Positions 15,831 to 25,834 are shown, numbered from the stretch's first letter. The stretch is DNA of 64,000 bases from Alphaproteobacteria bacterium (GCA_019635875.1 JAHBYP010000002.1:930001-994000); one strand, 5' to 3'. The notes: generated from the letters alone by a model not told the origin. Program-made: numbers and translations.

Positions 15831-16841
15831 TCACTCCTGCCAGGGGAAGCGGGGCAGGAAGAGGTCGGTGCTGTAGCGCGAGAGGCGGTAGTTCTCGGTG
15901 GCGTTCACCAAGGCGGCGCGGATGCCGGGCTCGAGCGCGGAGTGGCCGGCGTCGGGCACGACGACGTAGCGCGCCTCCGGCCAGGCCCGCACCAGCTCGT
16001 CGGCGGTGACCGGCGGGCAGACCGCGTCGTAGCGGCCCTGCACGATGGTGCAGGGCAGGTGGCGGAAGCGATTGATGTCGCGCCACGGCCAGCCTTCGGC
16101 GAGGAAGACGCGGTTGATGAAGTAGTGCGCCTCGATGCGCGCCAGCGCCAGGGCGAAGCCGCCGCCATCGGCCTCCAGCGCGCCGCGCGCGCTGGGGTAG
16201 AGCGTCGAGCAGGTCGCCTCGTAGCGGCTCCAGGCGCGCGCCGCGGCGCGGTGGCGCACCGGGTCGGGATCGGTCAGCCGCCGGTAATAGGCGGCCAGCA
16301 GGTCGGAGCGCTCGCTGGGCGGCAGGTGCTCGGCGAATTCGCGCCAGGCCTCGGGGAAGATGTTCCGCATGCCGTGCAGGAACCACTGCACCTCGCTGTC
16401 GCGGCCCAGGAAGATGCCGCGCAGGATGAAGCCGATGCAGCGCTCGGCATGGCGCGAGGCGTAGGCCAGCGCCAGGGTCGAGCCCCACGAGCCACCGAAC
16501 AGCAGCCACTGCGCGATGCCCAGATGCCGCCGCAATTTCTCCAGATCGTCGATCAGGTGCGCCGTGGTGTTGTCGGTGACGTCGCCCAGCGGCAGCGAGC
16601 GGCCCGAGCCGCGCTGGTCGAAGATGACCACGCGGTAGAAGGCGGGATCGAAGAAGCGCCGATGCACCGGCGCCGAGCCGGCGCCCGGCCCGCCGTGCAG
16701 GAAGACGACCGGCACGCCCTCGGGATTGCCGCTCTGCTCCCAGTACAGCGTGTGGCGGGGATCGACCTGCAGCATGCCGGAGGCGTACGGCACGATGTCG
16801 GGGAACAGCTCCGACCGTAAGGGGTTCTCCGACCGCGGCAT
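15831..16841 (-). CDS. pip: Proline iminopeptidase (alpha/beta hydrolase, S33)
   Basis: 336 aa. It releases N-terminal proline from peptides. HGGPGAGS (49-56) forms the oxyanion region, GGSWGS holds the nucleophile S118, and QGRYDAVCPP and DAGHSA give the acid and His of the triad. DQRGSGRS is diagnostic of the S33 family. No signal peptide, so cytoplasmic. It is divergent from the M48 lipoprotein gene; 140 nt lie between the starts. No obvious Shine-Dalgarno site is seen, but the start matches family length. Confidence 0.9.
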   Translation of the reverse strand: MPRSENPLRSELFPDIVPYASGMLQVDPRHTLYWEQSGNPEGVPVVFLHGGPGAGSAPVHRRFFDPAFYRVVIFDQRGSGRSLPLGDVTDNTTAHLIDDLEKLRRHLGIAQWLLFGGSWGSTLALAYASRHAERCIGFILRGIFLGRDSEVQWFLHGMRNIFPEAWREFAEHLPPSERSDLLAAYYRRLTDPDPVRHRAAARAWSRYEATCSTLYPSARGALEADGGGFALALARIEAHYFINRVFLAEGWPWRDINRFRHLPCTIVQGRYDAVCPPVTADELVRAWPEARYVVVPDAGHSALEPGIRAALVNATENYRLSRYSTDLFLPRFPWQE

Positions 16842-16981
16842 ATGCTAGGCGATAACGCTCCCGTGTGTGCCGTCGGGGCAGGGTTTCGCGACCGCGACGC
16901 GGGGCGATATTATGCGATCGCCGGTGGCCGTCAACGCGCTCGCGCGGCGACATCGGGGCACTTCTTGGATCGAGGTCTTGA

Positions 16982-18436
16982 ATGGCGGCGCAGCTGCGCG
17001 GAATTCTCTCCTGGATTGCCTTTCGCGACCGGCAGCGCCGGCGTGCCGCCGGCCCGCTGCGCCTCGTCCTGGCGCTGCTCCTCGCCGCCGGACTCGCCGC
17101 CTGCCAGACGCCGCAGTCGAACGGCCGGGCGTCAACGCCGGGCGAGGGTCGCGCCCAGGCGGCCAATGATCCGGCCTCGATCTATGTCCGCGGCGTGTTC
17201 GACCGCCTGGTCACGGCCAGCGGCGAGCAGCGCAACTGGAACATCTCCGTGCTCAACATCCCCGACGTCAACGCCTTCGCGCTGCCCGACGGGCGGGTCT
17301 ACGTGACGCGCGGCCTGCTGGTGCTGCTCGACAACGAGGCGCAGCTTGCCGCCGTGGTCGGCCACGAGATGGCGCATGTCACGGCGCGCCACGCCGAGCA
17401 GCGCCGCGCCCTGCGCCAGCGCAACGTCGAGGCCGCCGTCTCGGTGGCGCGCACCACCGGCGACCCGCGGCTGGCGCGCGACGTGGTGGCGCTGGGCGTG
17501 CTCGACGAGCGCGCCTATTCGCGCGACCAGGAATTCGAGGCCGACCGCATCGGCATCGCCATGATCGGGCGCGCCGGCTACGACGTCGACGCCGCAATCG
17601 CGGCGCTGACGAGGCTGCGCGAGCACGACCTGCTCGAGGCGCGGCTGGCTAGCCGCTCGCCCGACGCCATCGATTCCGCCGCCAACATGATGTCGACGCA
17701 TCCCCGCACGATCGATCGCGTCAAGGCGGCGCGCGATCTGGTGGCGTCGCGGCGGGCCGGCGGCGAGGTCAACCGCGACAAGTACCTCGACGCCATCGAC
17801 GGCATGCTGTTCGGCGACGAGCCGCGCCAGGGCTTCGTGCGCGGCCGCTCCTTCCTGCACCCGGAGATGGGCTTCGCCTTCACCGTGCCGCCGGGCTATC
17901 GCCTGCGCAACAGCCCGAGCTCGGTCATGGCGCTGGGTCCCGACGAGTCGGGCATGCTGTTCACCTGCCGGCCCGGCGCCGGGGAGGGGCCGATGGTCGA
18001 CACCATGCGCCGGCTGCTGCCTTCGGTGAGCCTGGCCGACGCGCGCGCCACGACGATCAACGGCATGGAGGCGGCGATCGGCCGCCGTCCGCGCGGCGCC
18101 GGCCAGGACGAGGATTTCCGCGTCGTCGCCATCCGCTTCACGCCCAATGTCTGCGTCTTCCTGATGCGCTCGACCGCCTTCAAGCAGCCCGACCGCGGCG
18201 AGGAGATGGTGCGCGCGGCGCAGAGCTTCCGCCGCCTCGCCCAGAACGAGCGCGCCGAGCTGCGGCCGTTCAGGCTGAAGGTGCACACCGTCGCCGCCGG
18301 CGACACGCCGCGCAGCATCGCCGCGCGCATGCCGCTGGGCGAGAGCTCGCTCGACTGGTTCAGCACGCTCAACGGCCTGCAGCCCGGCGCGAGCCTGCAG
18401 CCCGGGCAGCGGGTGAAGACGGTCGTGATGGATTGA
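16982..18436 (+). CDS. M48-family metalloprotease lipoprotein with a C-terminal LysM domain
   Basis: 484 aa. A positively charged N-terminus and hydrophobic stretch end in a lipobox (AAGLAAC, lipidated C41), so it is attached to a membrane in the periplasm. The zinc site is H128-E-M-A-H132 with a downstream YSRDQEFEADRIG helix giving the third ligand; this is the BepA/LoiP-like M48 pattern. The last about 55 residues (VHTVAAGDTPRSIAARM onward) form a LysM peptidoglycan-binding module. It probably does quality control of outer-membrane assembly or of cell-wall-associated proteins. It is convergent with groEL, with strong hairpins between. Confidence 0.92.
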   Translation: MAAQLRGILSWIAFRDRQRRRAAGPLRLVLALLLAAGLAACQTPQSNGRASTPGEGRAQAANDPASIYVRGVFDRLVTASGEQRNWNISVLNIPDVNAFALPDGRVYVTRGLLVLLDNEAQLAAVVGHEMAHVTARHAEQRRALRQRNVEAAVSVARTTGDPRLARDVVALGVLDERAYSRDQEFEADRIGIAMIGRAGYDVDAAIAALTRLREHDLLEARLASRSPDAIDSAANMMSTHPRTIDRVKAARDLVASRRAGGEVNRDKYLDAIDGMLFGDEPRQGFVRGRSFLHPEMGFAFTVPPGYRLRNSPSSVMALGPDESGMLFTCRPGAGEGPMVDTMRRLLPSVSLADARATTINGMEAAIGRRPRGAGQDEDFRVVAIRFTPNVCVFLMRSTAFKQPDRGEEMVRAAQSFRRLAQNERAELRPFRLKVHTVAAGDTPRSIAARMPLGESSLDWFSTLNGLQPGASLQPGQRVKTVVMD

Positions 18437-18452
18437 GCGCCCCGTCGTCGCG

Positions 18453-18502
18453 GGCGCAGTCGCGACTGCGCCAGGCCTGGCCCGGGCACTGCGGCCCGGG
18501 CC
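18453..18502. terminator. Two strong G+C hairpins between convergent genes
   Basis: A 20-nt perfect palindrome (18453-18472, GGCGCAGTCGCGACTGCGCC) is followed by a 9-bp stem (GGCCCGGGC / GCCCGGGCC, 18479-18502) with a 6-nt loop. They fall between the stops of the M48 and groEL genes. There is no T-tract, so termination may be factor-assisted. Confidence 0.5.
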
Positions 18503-18517
18503 CTTCCTCTCCCCTGC

Positions 18518-20489
<1,972 letters not shown>

Positions 20490-20555
20490 GCAGTTCCTCC
20501 GGTTGCAGTCGCTGATGTCATGAGCCCCGGCCTCGCGGCCAGGGGATGAACCCCG

Positions 20556-20583
20556 ATGTAGACAGGCGGCTTCCGCCTTCAAG
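20556..20583 (-). promoter_or_regulatory. RpoH (sigma-32)-type promoter of groES-groEL
   Basis: On the minus strand CTTG (within CTTGAA, 20583-20580) is separated by exactly 17 nt from TCTACAT (20562-20556). The alphaproteobacterial RpoH pattern is CTTG-N17-CYTATNT; 4 of 6 fixed -10 positions match. No CIRCE (HrcA) repeat is seen. Confidence 0.6.
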
Positions 20584-20716
20584 ATTCCTTGATGAAAATA
20601 TTCACCGCGACTTCAGCGAAAGAGTGGCGGCCCTCCGCGCGATCGAAGGGCCGCCGAGGATGCGATGCCGGGAAAGGGACGTGCCTTCGCTGGCGGAAGG
20701 AAACCCGGCACCGGAT

Positions 20717-20857
20717 TCAGCTGCCGCGCGCCGGCGCGAGGCGACGGGGACGCAGGCGGGCGAGCCCCCGCATCAGGCGTCCCGGCAGGTCGAAGACAAG
20801 CGCCAGCGCGACCAGGAAGATCGCCGCCGGCGCCACGACCAGCATGTGACCGAACAT
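20717..20857 (-). CDS. Small single-span membrane protein
   Basis: 46 aa: MFGHMLVVAPAAIFLVALAL gives one transmembrane helix, followed by an Arg/Pro-rich cytoplasmic tail. It starts 4 nt after the stop of the gene at 20862-21206 and would be translated with it. No family recognised. The reading frame is short, so it may not be expressed. Confidence 0.45.
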   Translation of the reverse strand: MFGHMLVVAPAAIFLVALALVFDLPGRLMRGLARLRPRRLAPARGS

Positions 20858-20861
20858 GGCG

Positions 20862-21206
20862 TCACGCCGCTCCCGCCATGGCCAGCGACGGCGCCGGCAT
20901 GAACGGCACATCGCGCATGGGCGGGCGCTGAGCGGCACCGCCGCGCCGGGGCGGCGTTGGCGCGTCGAGCGCGGCCAGGGCGGCGAAGATGTCGCCGACC
21001 TTCACCGGGCGCAGGCTGCCGGGTGCCAGACGCAGTGTCGGATCCGACTCCACGGCGCAGGCGTCGGAAGCCCAATGGGCGAGAATGGACCGCTTCTGCT
21101 GGAGACTGAGCGCGGGATCGTCGATCACCGCGCCGGGATGGGAATAGCGCGAGGCGGGCGAGATCACCCGGCCATCGGTACTGCGGCCGTCGCCGTAGCC
21201 TTGCAT
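20862..21206 (-). CDS. Conserved protein of the heat-shock island, unknown function
   Basis: 114 aa. A central conserved block, ISPASRYSHPGAVIDD followed by LSLQQKRSILAHWASDACAV (residues about 15-54), recurs in small alphaproteobacterial proteins linked to Hsp20 genes, from memory. The C-terminal part is Pro/Ala-rich and probably disordered. GGAGGAG precedes ATG 21206. An RpoH-type promoter with ideal spacing lies 100 nt upstream (21308-21335), supporting stress induction. Confidence 0.8.
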   Translation of the reverse strand: MQGYGDGRSTDGRVISPASRYSHPGAVIDDPALSLQQKRSILAHWASDACAVESDPTLRLAPGSLRPVKVGDIFAALAALDAPTPPRRGGAAQRPPMRDVPFMPAPSLAMAGAA

Positions 21207-21307
21207 GACGCTCCTCCTTCATGGCTGGCGCATCCCGGCCGTCGCCGGGATACGCAGGATGATGATCGGGATGCCGGACACCCGGATGCGGGCGCCTGCG
21301 TCGGGTG

Positions 21308-21335
21308 AGATAGTGCAGGTGCGCAAGTGGTCAAG
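21308..21335 (-). promoter_or_regulatory. RpoH-type promoter for the conserved heat-shock-island gene
   Basis: Minus strand CTTG (21335-21332), 17 nt, ACTATCT (21314-21308). Five of six fixed -10 bases of CYTATNT match. It drives the gene at 20862-21206. Its -35 is one half of a palindrome shared with a possible plus-strand promoter (21331-21350). Confidence 0.65.
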
Positions 21336-21350
21336 GGACGTACCCCTTGA
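21331..21350. promoter_or_regulatory. Palindrome joining two divergent -35-like elements
   Basis: TCAAGGG-ACGTAC-CCCTTGA, 7-bp perfect arms. The left half is the -35 (CTTGA) of the minus-strand heat-shock promoter, and the right half gives CTTGAA on the plus strand towards the receiver-domain gene at 21409. It could be a shared promoter hub or an operator. Confidence 0.5.
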
Positions 21351-21408
21351 AAATTCGCGGCGGCGAACTTGATCTTCCGTCGTCCCATTTTCTCGATGGA
21401 GGTCAGGC

Positions 21409-21858
21409 ATGATCGAAGGGTCGGCGACTGTCCAACGGCCGCGTCCGCCCGCGTATCTCCAGGCGCTCGACGATGCGCCCTGGGGCAACATCCTTGTCCA
21501 TCAGCCCGATGCCGCCGAGGCGCTGGAATTGCAACGCATCCTCAGGATTGCCGGCTATCGCGTCGTGGGCCCGGCCGCGAGCCAGGCGGATGTCGAGCGC
21601 TTCATGGAGCGCAACGAGATCGACTGCGCCGTGATCGATGCGCGGGCGGGGTTCGAGCTCGGCGCACTGCTGGACGAGCGGTCGATACCGTTCATCGTCG
21701 TCTGCGGCGATGCGGCGGGCGCGCTCTTCTGGCGGGCCGCGGGTCGGACTCTGGTGCCGCGACCCTATCGCGCCGGTGAGATCCTGCGTGCGATCCATCA
21801 GGCCGTGCGGCGCCGGGTGACGCGCGAGCCGCCGCCCCGCAGTCGTCTGGATTCGTGA
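21409..21858 (+). CDS. Receiver-domain-like single-domain protein
   Basis: 149 aa. After a disordered 25-residue leader there is a CheY-like fold: NILVHQPDAAEALELQRIL (strand 1 and helix 1), then DCAVIDARAG with a candidate phosphoacceptor Asp at the end of strand 3, and a late VPRPY segment where a response regulator normally has Lys-Pro. The acidic pair usually seen after strand 1 is absent (HQPDA) and the conserved Lys is replaced, so phosphorylation may be weak or lost. GGAGG lies before the ATG. It precedes two Hsp20 genes. Confidence 0.7.
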   Translation: MIEGSATVQRPRPPAYLQALDDAPWGNILVHQPDAAEALELQRILRIAGYRVVGPAASQADVERFMERNEIDCAVIDARAGFELGALLDERSIPFIVVCGDAAGALFWRAAGRTLVPRPYRAGEILRAIHQAVRRRVTREPPPRSRLDS

Positions 21859-21867
21859 AGCGCGCCT

Positions 21868-21895
21868 CTTGAAGGGACGGACGCTCCGCCTAAAT
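21868..21895 (+). promoter_or_regulatory. RpoH-type promoter of the hsp20 pair
   Basis: CTTG (21868-21871), 17 nt, CCTAAAT (21889-21895). Five of six fixed -10 bases of CYTATNT match. It lies about 106 nt before the first Hsp20 start. Confidence 0.65.
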
Positions 21896-22001
21896 CGTCG
21901 CTCGCGGGGCATTCGTCCCGTTCCTTTCGTCTTCACCATCCGTCCGGCAGACCCGCGGCGGCTGCGCGGTCTGCGTCGGACGAGCATCGCAGGAGGCCGT
22001 C

Positions 22002-22427
22002 ATGGCGGGTCTGTACGCGCATCCGTTCGGCGCGCTGCTGGATTTCCAGAACGCGCTCGACCAGCTTCGCTCCAGCGACTGGCTCGCCAGCGGGCCCAGC
22101 GCCCAGGGCGCCTATCCGCCGCTCAACGTCTTCCGCAAGGGCGACGACCTGGTGATGGTCATCGAGGTGCCCGGCGTAAGGAAGTCGGACCTGCGCATCG
22201 AGGCCAAGGGGCGCACCATCCGCATCGCCGGCACCAAGGATGTCGGCCGCGACGACAAGGCGAGCGTGCACCGCCTGGAGCGACGCGGCGGCAGCTTCGA
22301 CCGCGCCGTCACCCTGCCGATCGAGATCGACGCCGAGAGCATCAAGGCGGAATGCCGCGACGGCATCCTGGCGCTCTTCGTGCCGCGCGCCGAGAGCGAC
22401 AAGCCGCGCAGCATCTCGGTCGCCTGA
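22002..22427 (+). CDS. Small heat-shock protein Hsp20 (first copy)
   Basis: 141 aa, ATP-independent holdase that keeps unfolding proteins soluble in oligomers. The alpha-crystallin domain spans about residues 40-135, with PPLNVFRKGDDLVMVIEVPG at its start and DGILALFVPRAE giving the G-x-L motif. The N-terminal arm is short and hydrophobic (FGALLDF). Ribosome site AGGAGG precedes ATG. An RpoH promoter lies upstream, and a second Hsp20 follows 29 nt downstream. Confidence 0.95.
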   Translation: MAGLYAHPFGALLDFQNALDQLRSSDWLASGPSAQGAYPPLNVFRKGDDLVMVIEVPGVRKSDLRIEAKGRTIRIAGTKDVGRDDKASVHRLERRGGSFDRAVTLPIEIDAESIKAECRDGILALFVPRAESDKPRSISVA

Positions 22428-22456
22428 CCATCCACCGTCAACGACAGGAGGCAGAC

Positions 22457-22852
22457 ATGGCCAGCCAGCCGCTCGAGGTCCAGGAGAAGAAGGAGCTGGT
22501 GTCGAAGGGCGAGAAGACGACGCCGGCCCGCTACTACGTTCCCACCACCGACATCCACGAGACCGGCGACGCGCTGATCGTGACCATGGAAGTGCCCGGC
22601 GTCGATCGCGGTAGCATCGACGTCAAGGTCGAGGACGACGTCCTGCGGGTCGAGGCGCGCATCGACCCTGCCAAGTACGAGGGCATGGAGCCGCTCTACA
22701 CCGAGTACAATGTCGGCCACTTCACCCGCTCGTTCTCGCTCCCGCACGTGGTCGACCAGGGCCGGATCGACGCCGCGCTCAACGATGGCGTCCTGACACT
22801 GACGCTCAACAAGGTGCAGAAGGCGCAGCCGCGGCAGATCGAGATCCGATGA
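22457..22852 (+). CDS. Small heat-shock protein Hsp20 (second copy)
   Basis: 131 aa. The alpha-crystallin domain covers about residues 25-120: YYVPTTDIHETGDALIVTM at the start and NDGVLTLTLNKV near the end. Its sequence differs clearly from the neighbour at 22002, so the pair is an old duplication or two independent lineages that could co-assemble. The start at 22457 was chosen for its ACAGGAGG site; a longer frame upstream overlaps the first Hsp20 out of frame. Probably co-transcribed with the first copy. Confidence 0.95.
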   Translation: MASQPLEVQEKKELVSKGEKTTPARYYVPTTDIHETGDALIVTMEVPGVDRGSIDVKVEDDVLRVEARIDPAKYEGMEPLYTEYNVGHFTRSFSLPHVVDQGRIDAALNDGVLTLTLNKVQKAQPRQIEIR

Positions 22853-23120
22853 CGCCGGTTCCCAGCGTGACGCGCCGTTGGCCTCGCGTGCAGGCAATGA
22901 CGGGAGGTGTTCACTGGTGTATTCGTACCGTTCGCCGTGGTGGGTGCAAAGGCAGCCGGGCGCCCTGCGGCATGCGGCCGATGCAAAAGCTGCTCGATGC
23001 ACTGGACAGCATCACCGTTCCCTGCGCTTGATTCACCATCACCAGCATGTCTCCGCTGTTTGCAGGCGCTGGTGGCCGAGAGAGGTACGCGCGCTCCCGC
23101 CTGAAGAGCAGGAGTACGCG

Positions 23121-23333
23121 ATGGTTGCATCCAAGGCGACTTTGCCCCTGTTCCAGGCTGCCGCGGCCGCCGGGCCGGACTGTCCTGAATGCCGAATTCC
23201 CACGATCATTGCCGGTCGCGAAGCGGTCATCGGCAAGCCCGACCGCGTGGTGCAACGCTTCCACTGCTCGAAGTGCGGGCGCGATGTCGTGCAGGAAATC
23301 GGTCGCGGCGCGGAGGAGGCTTCGGATGGCTAG
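23121..23333 (+). CDS. Small zinc-ribbon protein
   Basis: 70 aa. Two Cys pairs, CPEC (about residue 21) and CSKC (about residue 49), separated by 25 residues form a zinc-ribbon-like site. GCAGGAG precedes ATG 23121. Its stop overlaps the next gene by 8 nt (ATGGCTAG), so the two are translationally coupled. Function unknown; DNA or protein binding is typical of such ribbons. In the preceding gap (22853-23120) I see no gene I can support. Confidence 0.7.
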   Translation: MVASKATLPLFQAAAAAGPDCPECRIPTIIAGREAVIGKPDRVVQRFHCSKCGRDVVQEIGRGAEEASDG

Positions 23334-23619
23334 GCGACAGCTGCCCGATCACGCCGCGATCGCGCTCGAGATCATCGCCGATTTCGGCCGGCGCGACATC
23401 CCGAAGAACGAGTTCCTGTTGCGCCTGCATCAGCGCGGGCTCAACGGTCGCGATGCCGGCGAGGCCATCCGGGCGTTTCAGCGGCGCGGCTGGGTGGAAC
23501 TCGATGGACGTTCGCTGGTGATGACCGAGGCGGCCTTCGACGCGGCGCGGCACGGCGTTCGGGCACACGCCCCGACGCGTCGTCATCGGCAGCGCCGGGT
23601 GCCCAACCTGTTCGCCTGA
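23326..23619 (+). CDS. Small winged-helix-like protein
   Basis: 97 aa. The helical start (HAAIALEIIADFGRRDIPKNEFLLRLHQRG), a second helix with GRDAGEAIRAFQRRGWVELDGRSL and a beta-turn resemble a winged helix, ending in an Arg/His-rich basic tail. GGAGGAGG ribosome site; overlaps the zinc-ribbon gene. It may form a small DNA-binding pair with it. No named family recognised. Confidence 0.65.
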   Translation: MARRQLPDHAAIALEIIADFGRRDIPKNEFLLRLHQRGLNGRDAGEAIRAFQRRGWVELDGRSLVMTEAAFDAARHGVRAHAPTRRHRQRRVPNLFA

Positions 23620-24047
23620 CCGGCGGCGCGGCACGGCAAGGGCGTCGGTCCGGCATGCACGCGTGGCACGCATGCGCGCGTGATGCGCGCGTGTCAGGCT
23701 TGCGTTGTTGCGTTGTTCCCCGTCAGCGCCGCGTTGCCAAACAACGCAATAACGCAAGCCTGACACCCACGCCCAACGCCCATGACACCATGGCCCCGAC
23801 CAAGGCCACCCGGGCCGGGGCCTGACGCCCGGGCTCTGCGGGTTCCACAGGCCCGACGGTCGAGCGCTGGCCATCGGGGCTTCAGGGCGGCGCGCGTTGT
23901 GCTACGATGGCGCTCCGGATGGGAGAGACGTTCACGCTTTCGTCTCTTCGCGTCGGCCGGGCGCGCCGCTCGAGTATCGGCGGCGGCCCGCCCTTCCGGC
24001 ATCACGGCAGTCCCGACTTCCCGTCACGTTCCGAGCGAGGGCCTTTA
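23620..24047. other. Gene-free spacer with a large hairpin
   Basis: 428 nt without a supportable gene. It contains runs of alternating CGCG/GCATGC (23650-23690), a 27-bp near-perfect inverted repeat (23691-23766, listed separately) and an A+T-poor remainder leading to the SH3-protein gene. Confidence 0.7.
23691..23766. repeat. 27-bp inverted repeat (stem-loop) of unknown type
   Basis: Arms 23691-23717 and 23740-23766 pair at 26 of 27 positions (left arm starts GTGTCAGGCTTGCGTT) around a 22-nt loop. It is unlike the other repeat families in the window and markedly A+T-richer than its surroundings. It might be a terminator for the winged-helix gene, a small mobile element remnant, or an RNA structure. 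Confidence 0.85.
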
Positions 24048-24539
24048 ATGCGCGCTGACTTCCTTTTTCCATTGCTCAGGTTCGCCCGCATCTGTCTCGC
24101 CGGCCTCGCCGCGACCGCCCTGGTCCTGCCCGACCTTCCGGCCTCCGCCTCCGCTTCCGCCCAGGAGATGGTCAGCGTGTCGCGGGAGAAGGTCAACATG
24201 CGGGCGGGCCCCGGGACCAACCACCAGGCGACATGGATGCTCAGCAAGGGCTATCCCCTCGTGGTCATCGGCCGCGAGGGGGACTGGCTGAAGGTTCAGG
24301 ACTTCGAGAAGGATGTCGGCTGGATTCTCAGGTCGCTCACCGGCGGCGTGGCGTATCACATCGTCACCGCGCGCGTGGCCAACCTGCGCGCCACGCCGAG
24401 CGAGAGCAGCCGGGTTCTCGGACAGGCGGTGTACGGCGAGACGGTCAGGACGCTCGAGAAGCGCGACAGCTGGGTCCAGGTCCAGCGCGAGAACAAGATG
24501 AAGGGCTGGATCGCGCGGCGACTCCTGTGGGGGTGGTAG
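24048..24539 (+). CDS. Exported protein with two bacterial SH3 domains
   Basis: 163 aa. Signal peptide residues 1-38 (LAGLAATALVLPDLPASASA). Two SH3b repeats follow: VSREKVNMRAGPGTNHQATW (about 44-63) and TARVANLRATPSESSRVLG (about 106-124), each ending in a Gly-Trp-Ile strand (DVGWILRSL, MKGWIARRL). Bacterial SH3 domains bind peptidoglycan or peptides in the periplasm. ATG 24048 begins the signal peptide directly. Convergent with the DUF2189 gene, with a perfect hairpin between. Confidence 0.88.
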   Translation: MRADFLFPLLRFARICLAGLAATALVLPDLPASASASAQEMVSVSREKVNMRAGPGTNHQATWMLSKGYPLVVIGREGDWLKVQDFEKDVGWILRSLTGGVAYHIVTARVANLRATPSESSRVLGQAVYGETVRTLEKRDSWVQVQRENKMKGWIARRLLWGW

Positions 24540-24631
24540 GGCCGGGCGGGCCCGCGTCCGGATACAAGCGGCTCGCCTCGGACAAGGCAGGCGGTGCGCG
24601 AGCGGCGCCGGGCGAACGAGGAAATGCGCAA

Positions 24632-24698
24632 CTCTTCTGGGAGCGCCGGCGTCCCGCCGGCTCATGATGCCGGCGGGACGCCGGCGCTCCCAGAAGAG
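24632..24698. repeat. Family D palindrome, 30-bp perfect arms
   Basis: Arms 24632-24661 and 24669-24698 are exact complements (left arm starts CTCTTCTGGGAGCGCCGGCG) with the 7-nt loop TCATGAT. Located between convergent genes, so a bidirectional terminator role is possible. A degenerate relative is at 48371. Confidence 0.92.
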
Positions 24699-24711
24699 AT
24701 TCCTTGCTGCG

Positions 24712-25584
24712 CTAACCCACCACCTTGCGGTAGAGGTGCCAGGTCGCGTGCCCGAGCACGGGCAGCACGACGATAAGGCCCACCAGCAGGGGAATGGCGC
24801 CGATCGCGAGCGAGCCGGCGACGATCAGGCCCCACATCGCCATCGGTCCGGGATTGGCGCGCACGGCGCGAACCGAGGTGGCGACGGCGGTGCCGACGCC
24901 GACGTTGCGGTCGAGCAGCAGCGGGAAGGAGACGACGCTGATCACCATCGCCACGAGGGCGAACACGAAGCCGACGCCGCAGCCGACCGCGATCATCGTC
25001 CAGCCCGCCGGGGTCGTCAGCACATCGCGGGCGAAGACGGCGGCCGAGACCGGCGGCTCGGGCCCCAGGGTCAGGGTGTAGATGAGGTCGGCCGCGAACA
25101 GCCACAGGCAGAACAGCGCGAACAGCAGCGCGCCCAGCACCGCGATCGAGCCGATCGCCGGCGCGCGCAGCACGGCGAAGGCGTCGGCCCAGCCGGTGGC
25201 GATGCCCTTCTCGCGCCGCCGGCTCATCTCGTAGAGGCCGAGACCGAACAGCGGGCCGACGAGGGCGAAGCCCGCGACCAGCGGGAAGATCAGCGCCACC
25301 ATGCCGTAGTCGACGGCCATGCGCGATATGACGAGACCGGCGATCGGATAGATGAGGCAGAGGAAGATGACGTCGGTGCGGCAGGCGCCGAAATCCCTGA
25401 CGCCCCGGGCGAGCGCATCGCCGATGTCGGCGGCGTGGATGCGCCGCACCACCGGTGCCGCGGCGTCGCCGCCTTCCCAGGCGCCTTCGACCGTGTGCGC
25501 CGTCGTCTCCATCGCCTGGCCGGTGTGCTTGAGCTGATCCCAAACCCATTCGGCGGGATTGCGGATCTGGTTCTGCATGGGCAT
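24712..25584 (-). CDS. DUF2189 integral membrane protein
   Basis: 290 aa. A soluble 70-residue N-terminus is followed by about six transmembrane helices. The segment VRRIHAADIGDALARGVRDF before the first helix, and GWADAFAVLRAP, are typical of DUF2189, often annotated as a cytochrome c oxidase subunit I-related protein though without haem ligands here. Function unknown. GAGGAGG precedes ATG 25584; the longer upstream frame lacks a ribosome site. Confidence 0.85.
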   Translation of the reverse strand: MPMQNQIRNPAEWVWDQLKHTGQAMETTAHTVEGAWEGGDAAAPVVRRIHAADIGDALARGVRDFGACRTDVIFLCLIYPIAGLVISRMAVDYGMVALIFPLVAGFALVGPLFGLGLYEMSRRREKGIATGWADAFAVLRAPAIGSIAVLGALLFALFCLWLFAADLIYTLTLGPEPPVSAAVFARDVLTTPAGWTMIAVGCGVGFVFALVAMVISVVSFPLLLDRNVGVGTAVATSVRAVRANPGPMAMWGLIVAGSLAIGAIPLLVGLIVVLPVLGHATWHLYRKVVG

Positions 25585-25834
25585 GTCTGCCTCCTCTCGA
25601 ACCGGCAATTCGAGGATCGCGGCGACAAAGATCACGAACGTGCCGCGATCCACCACGCGAGGAGTCTACGCCTGTTCGGCGGCCGTGTAGAGGGGCATGA
25701 GCGCGTTCCGCGAGGGCGCGGGACGACCCATGGTGGGCCGTCCTCCCGATCGGCTTGATTCAGTCATCCAACCGGTCAACGCTGGGATATGGGCGCTTGC
25801 CTCGAACGTCACGCCAGCACAGGCCGCTCCGACC

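Noticed and set aside
20546..20902. Arg-rich plus-strand frame between groES and the small membrane protein
   Set aside because: Composition is that of a shadow frame and no ribosome site is present; the minus-strand genes explain the region better.
22853..23120. A small Cys-containing plus-strand frame (from GTG 22907) before the zinc-ribbon gene
   Set aside because: No usable ribosome site, no conserved pattern, and it overlaps the start of the well-supported zinc-ribbon gene.
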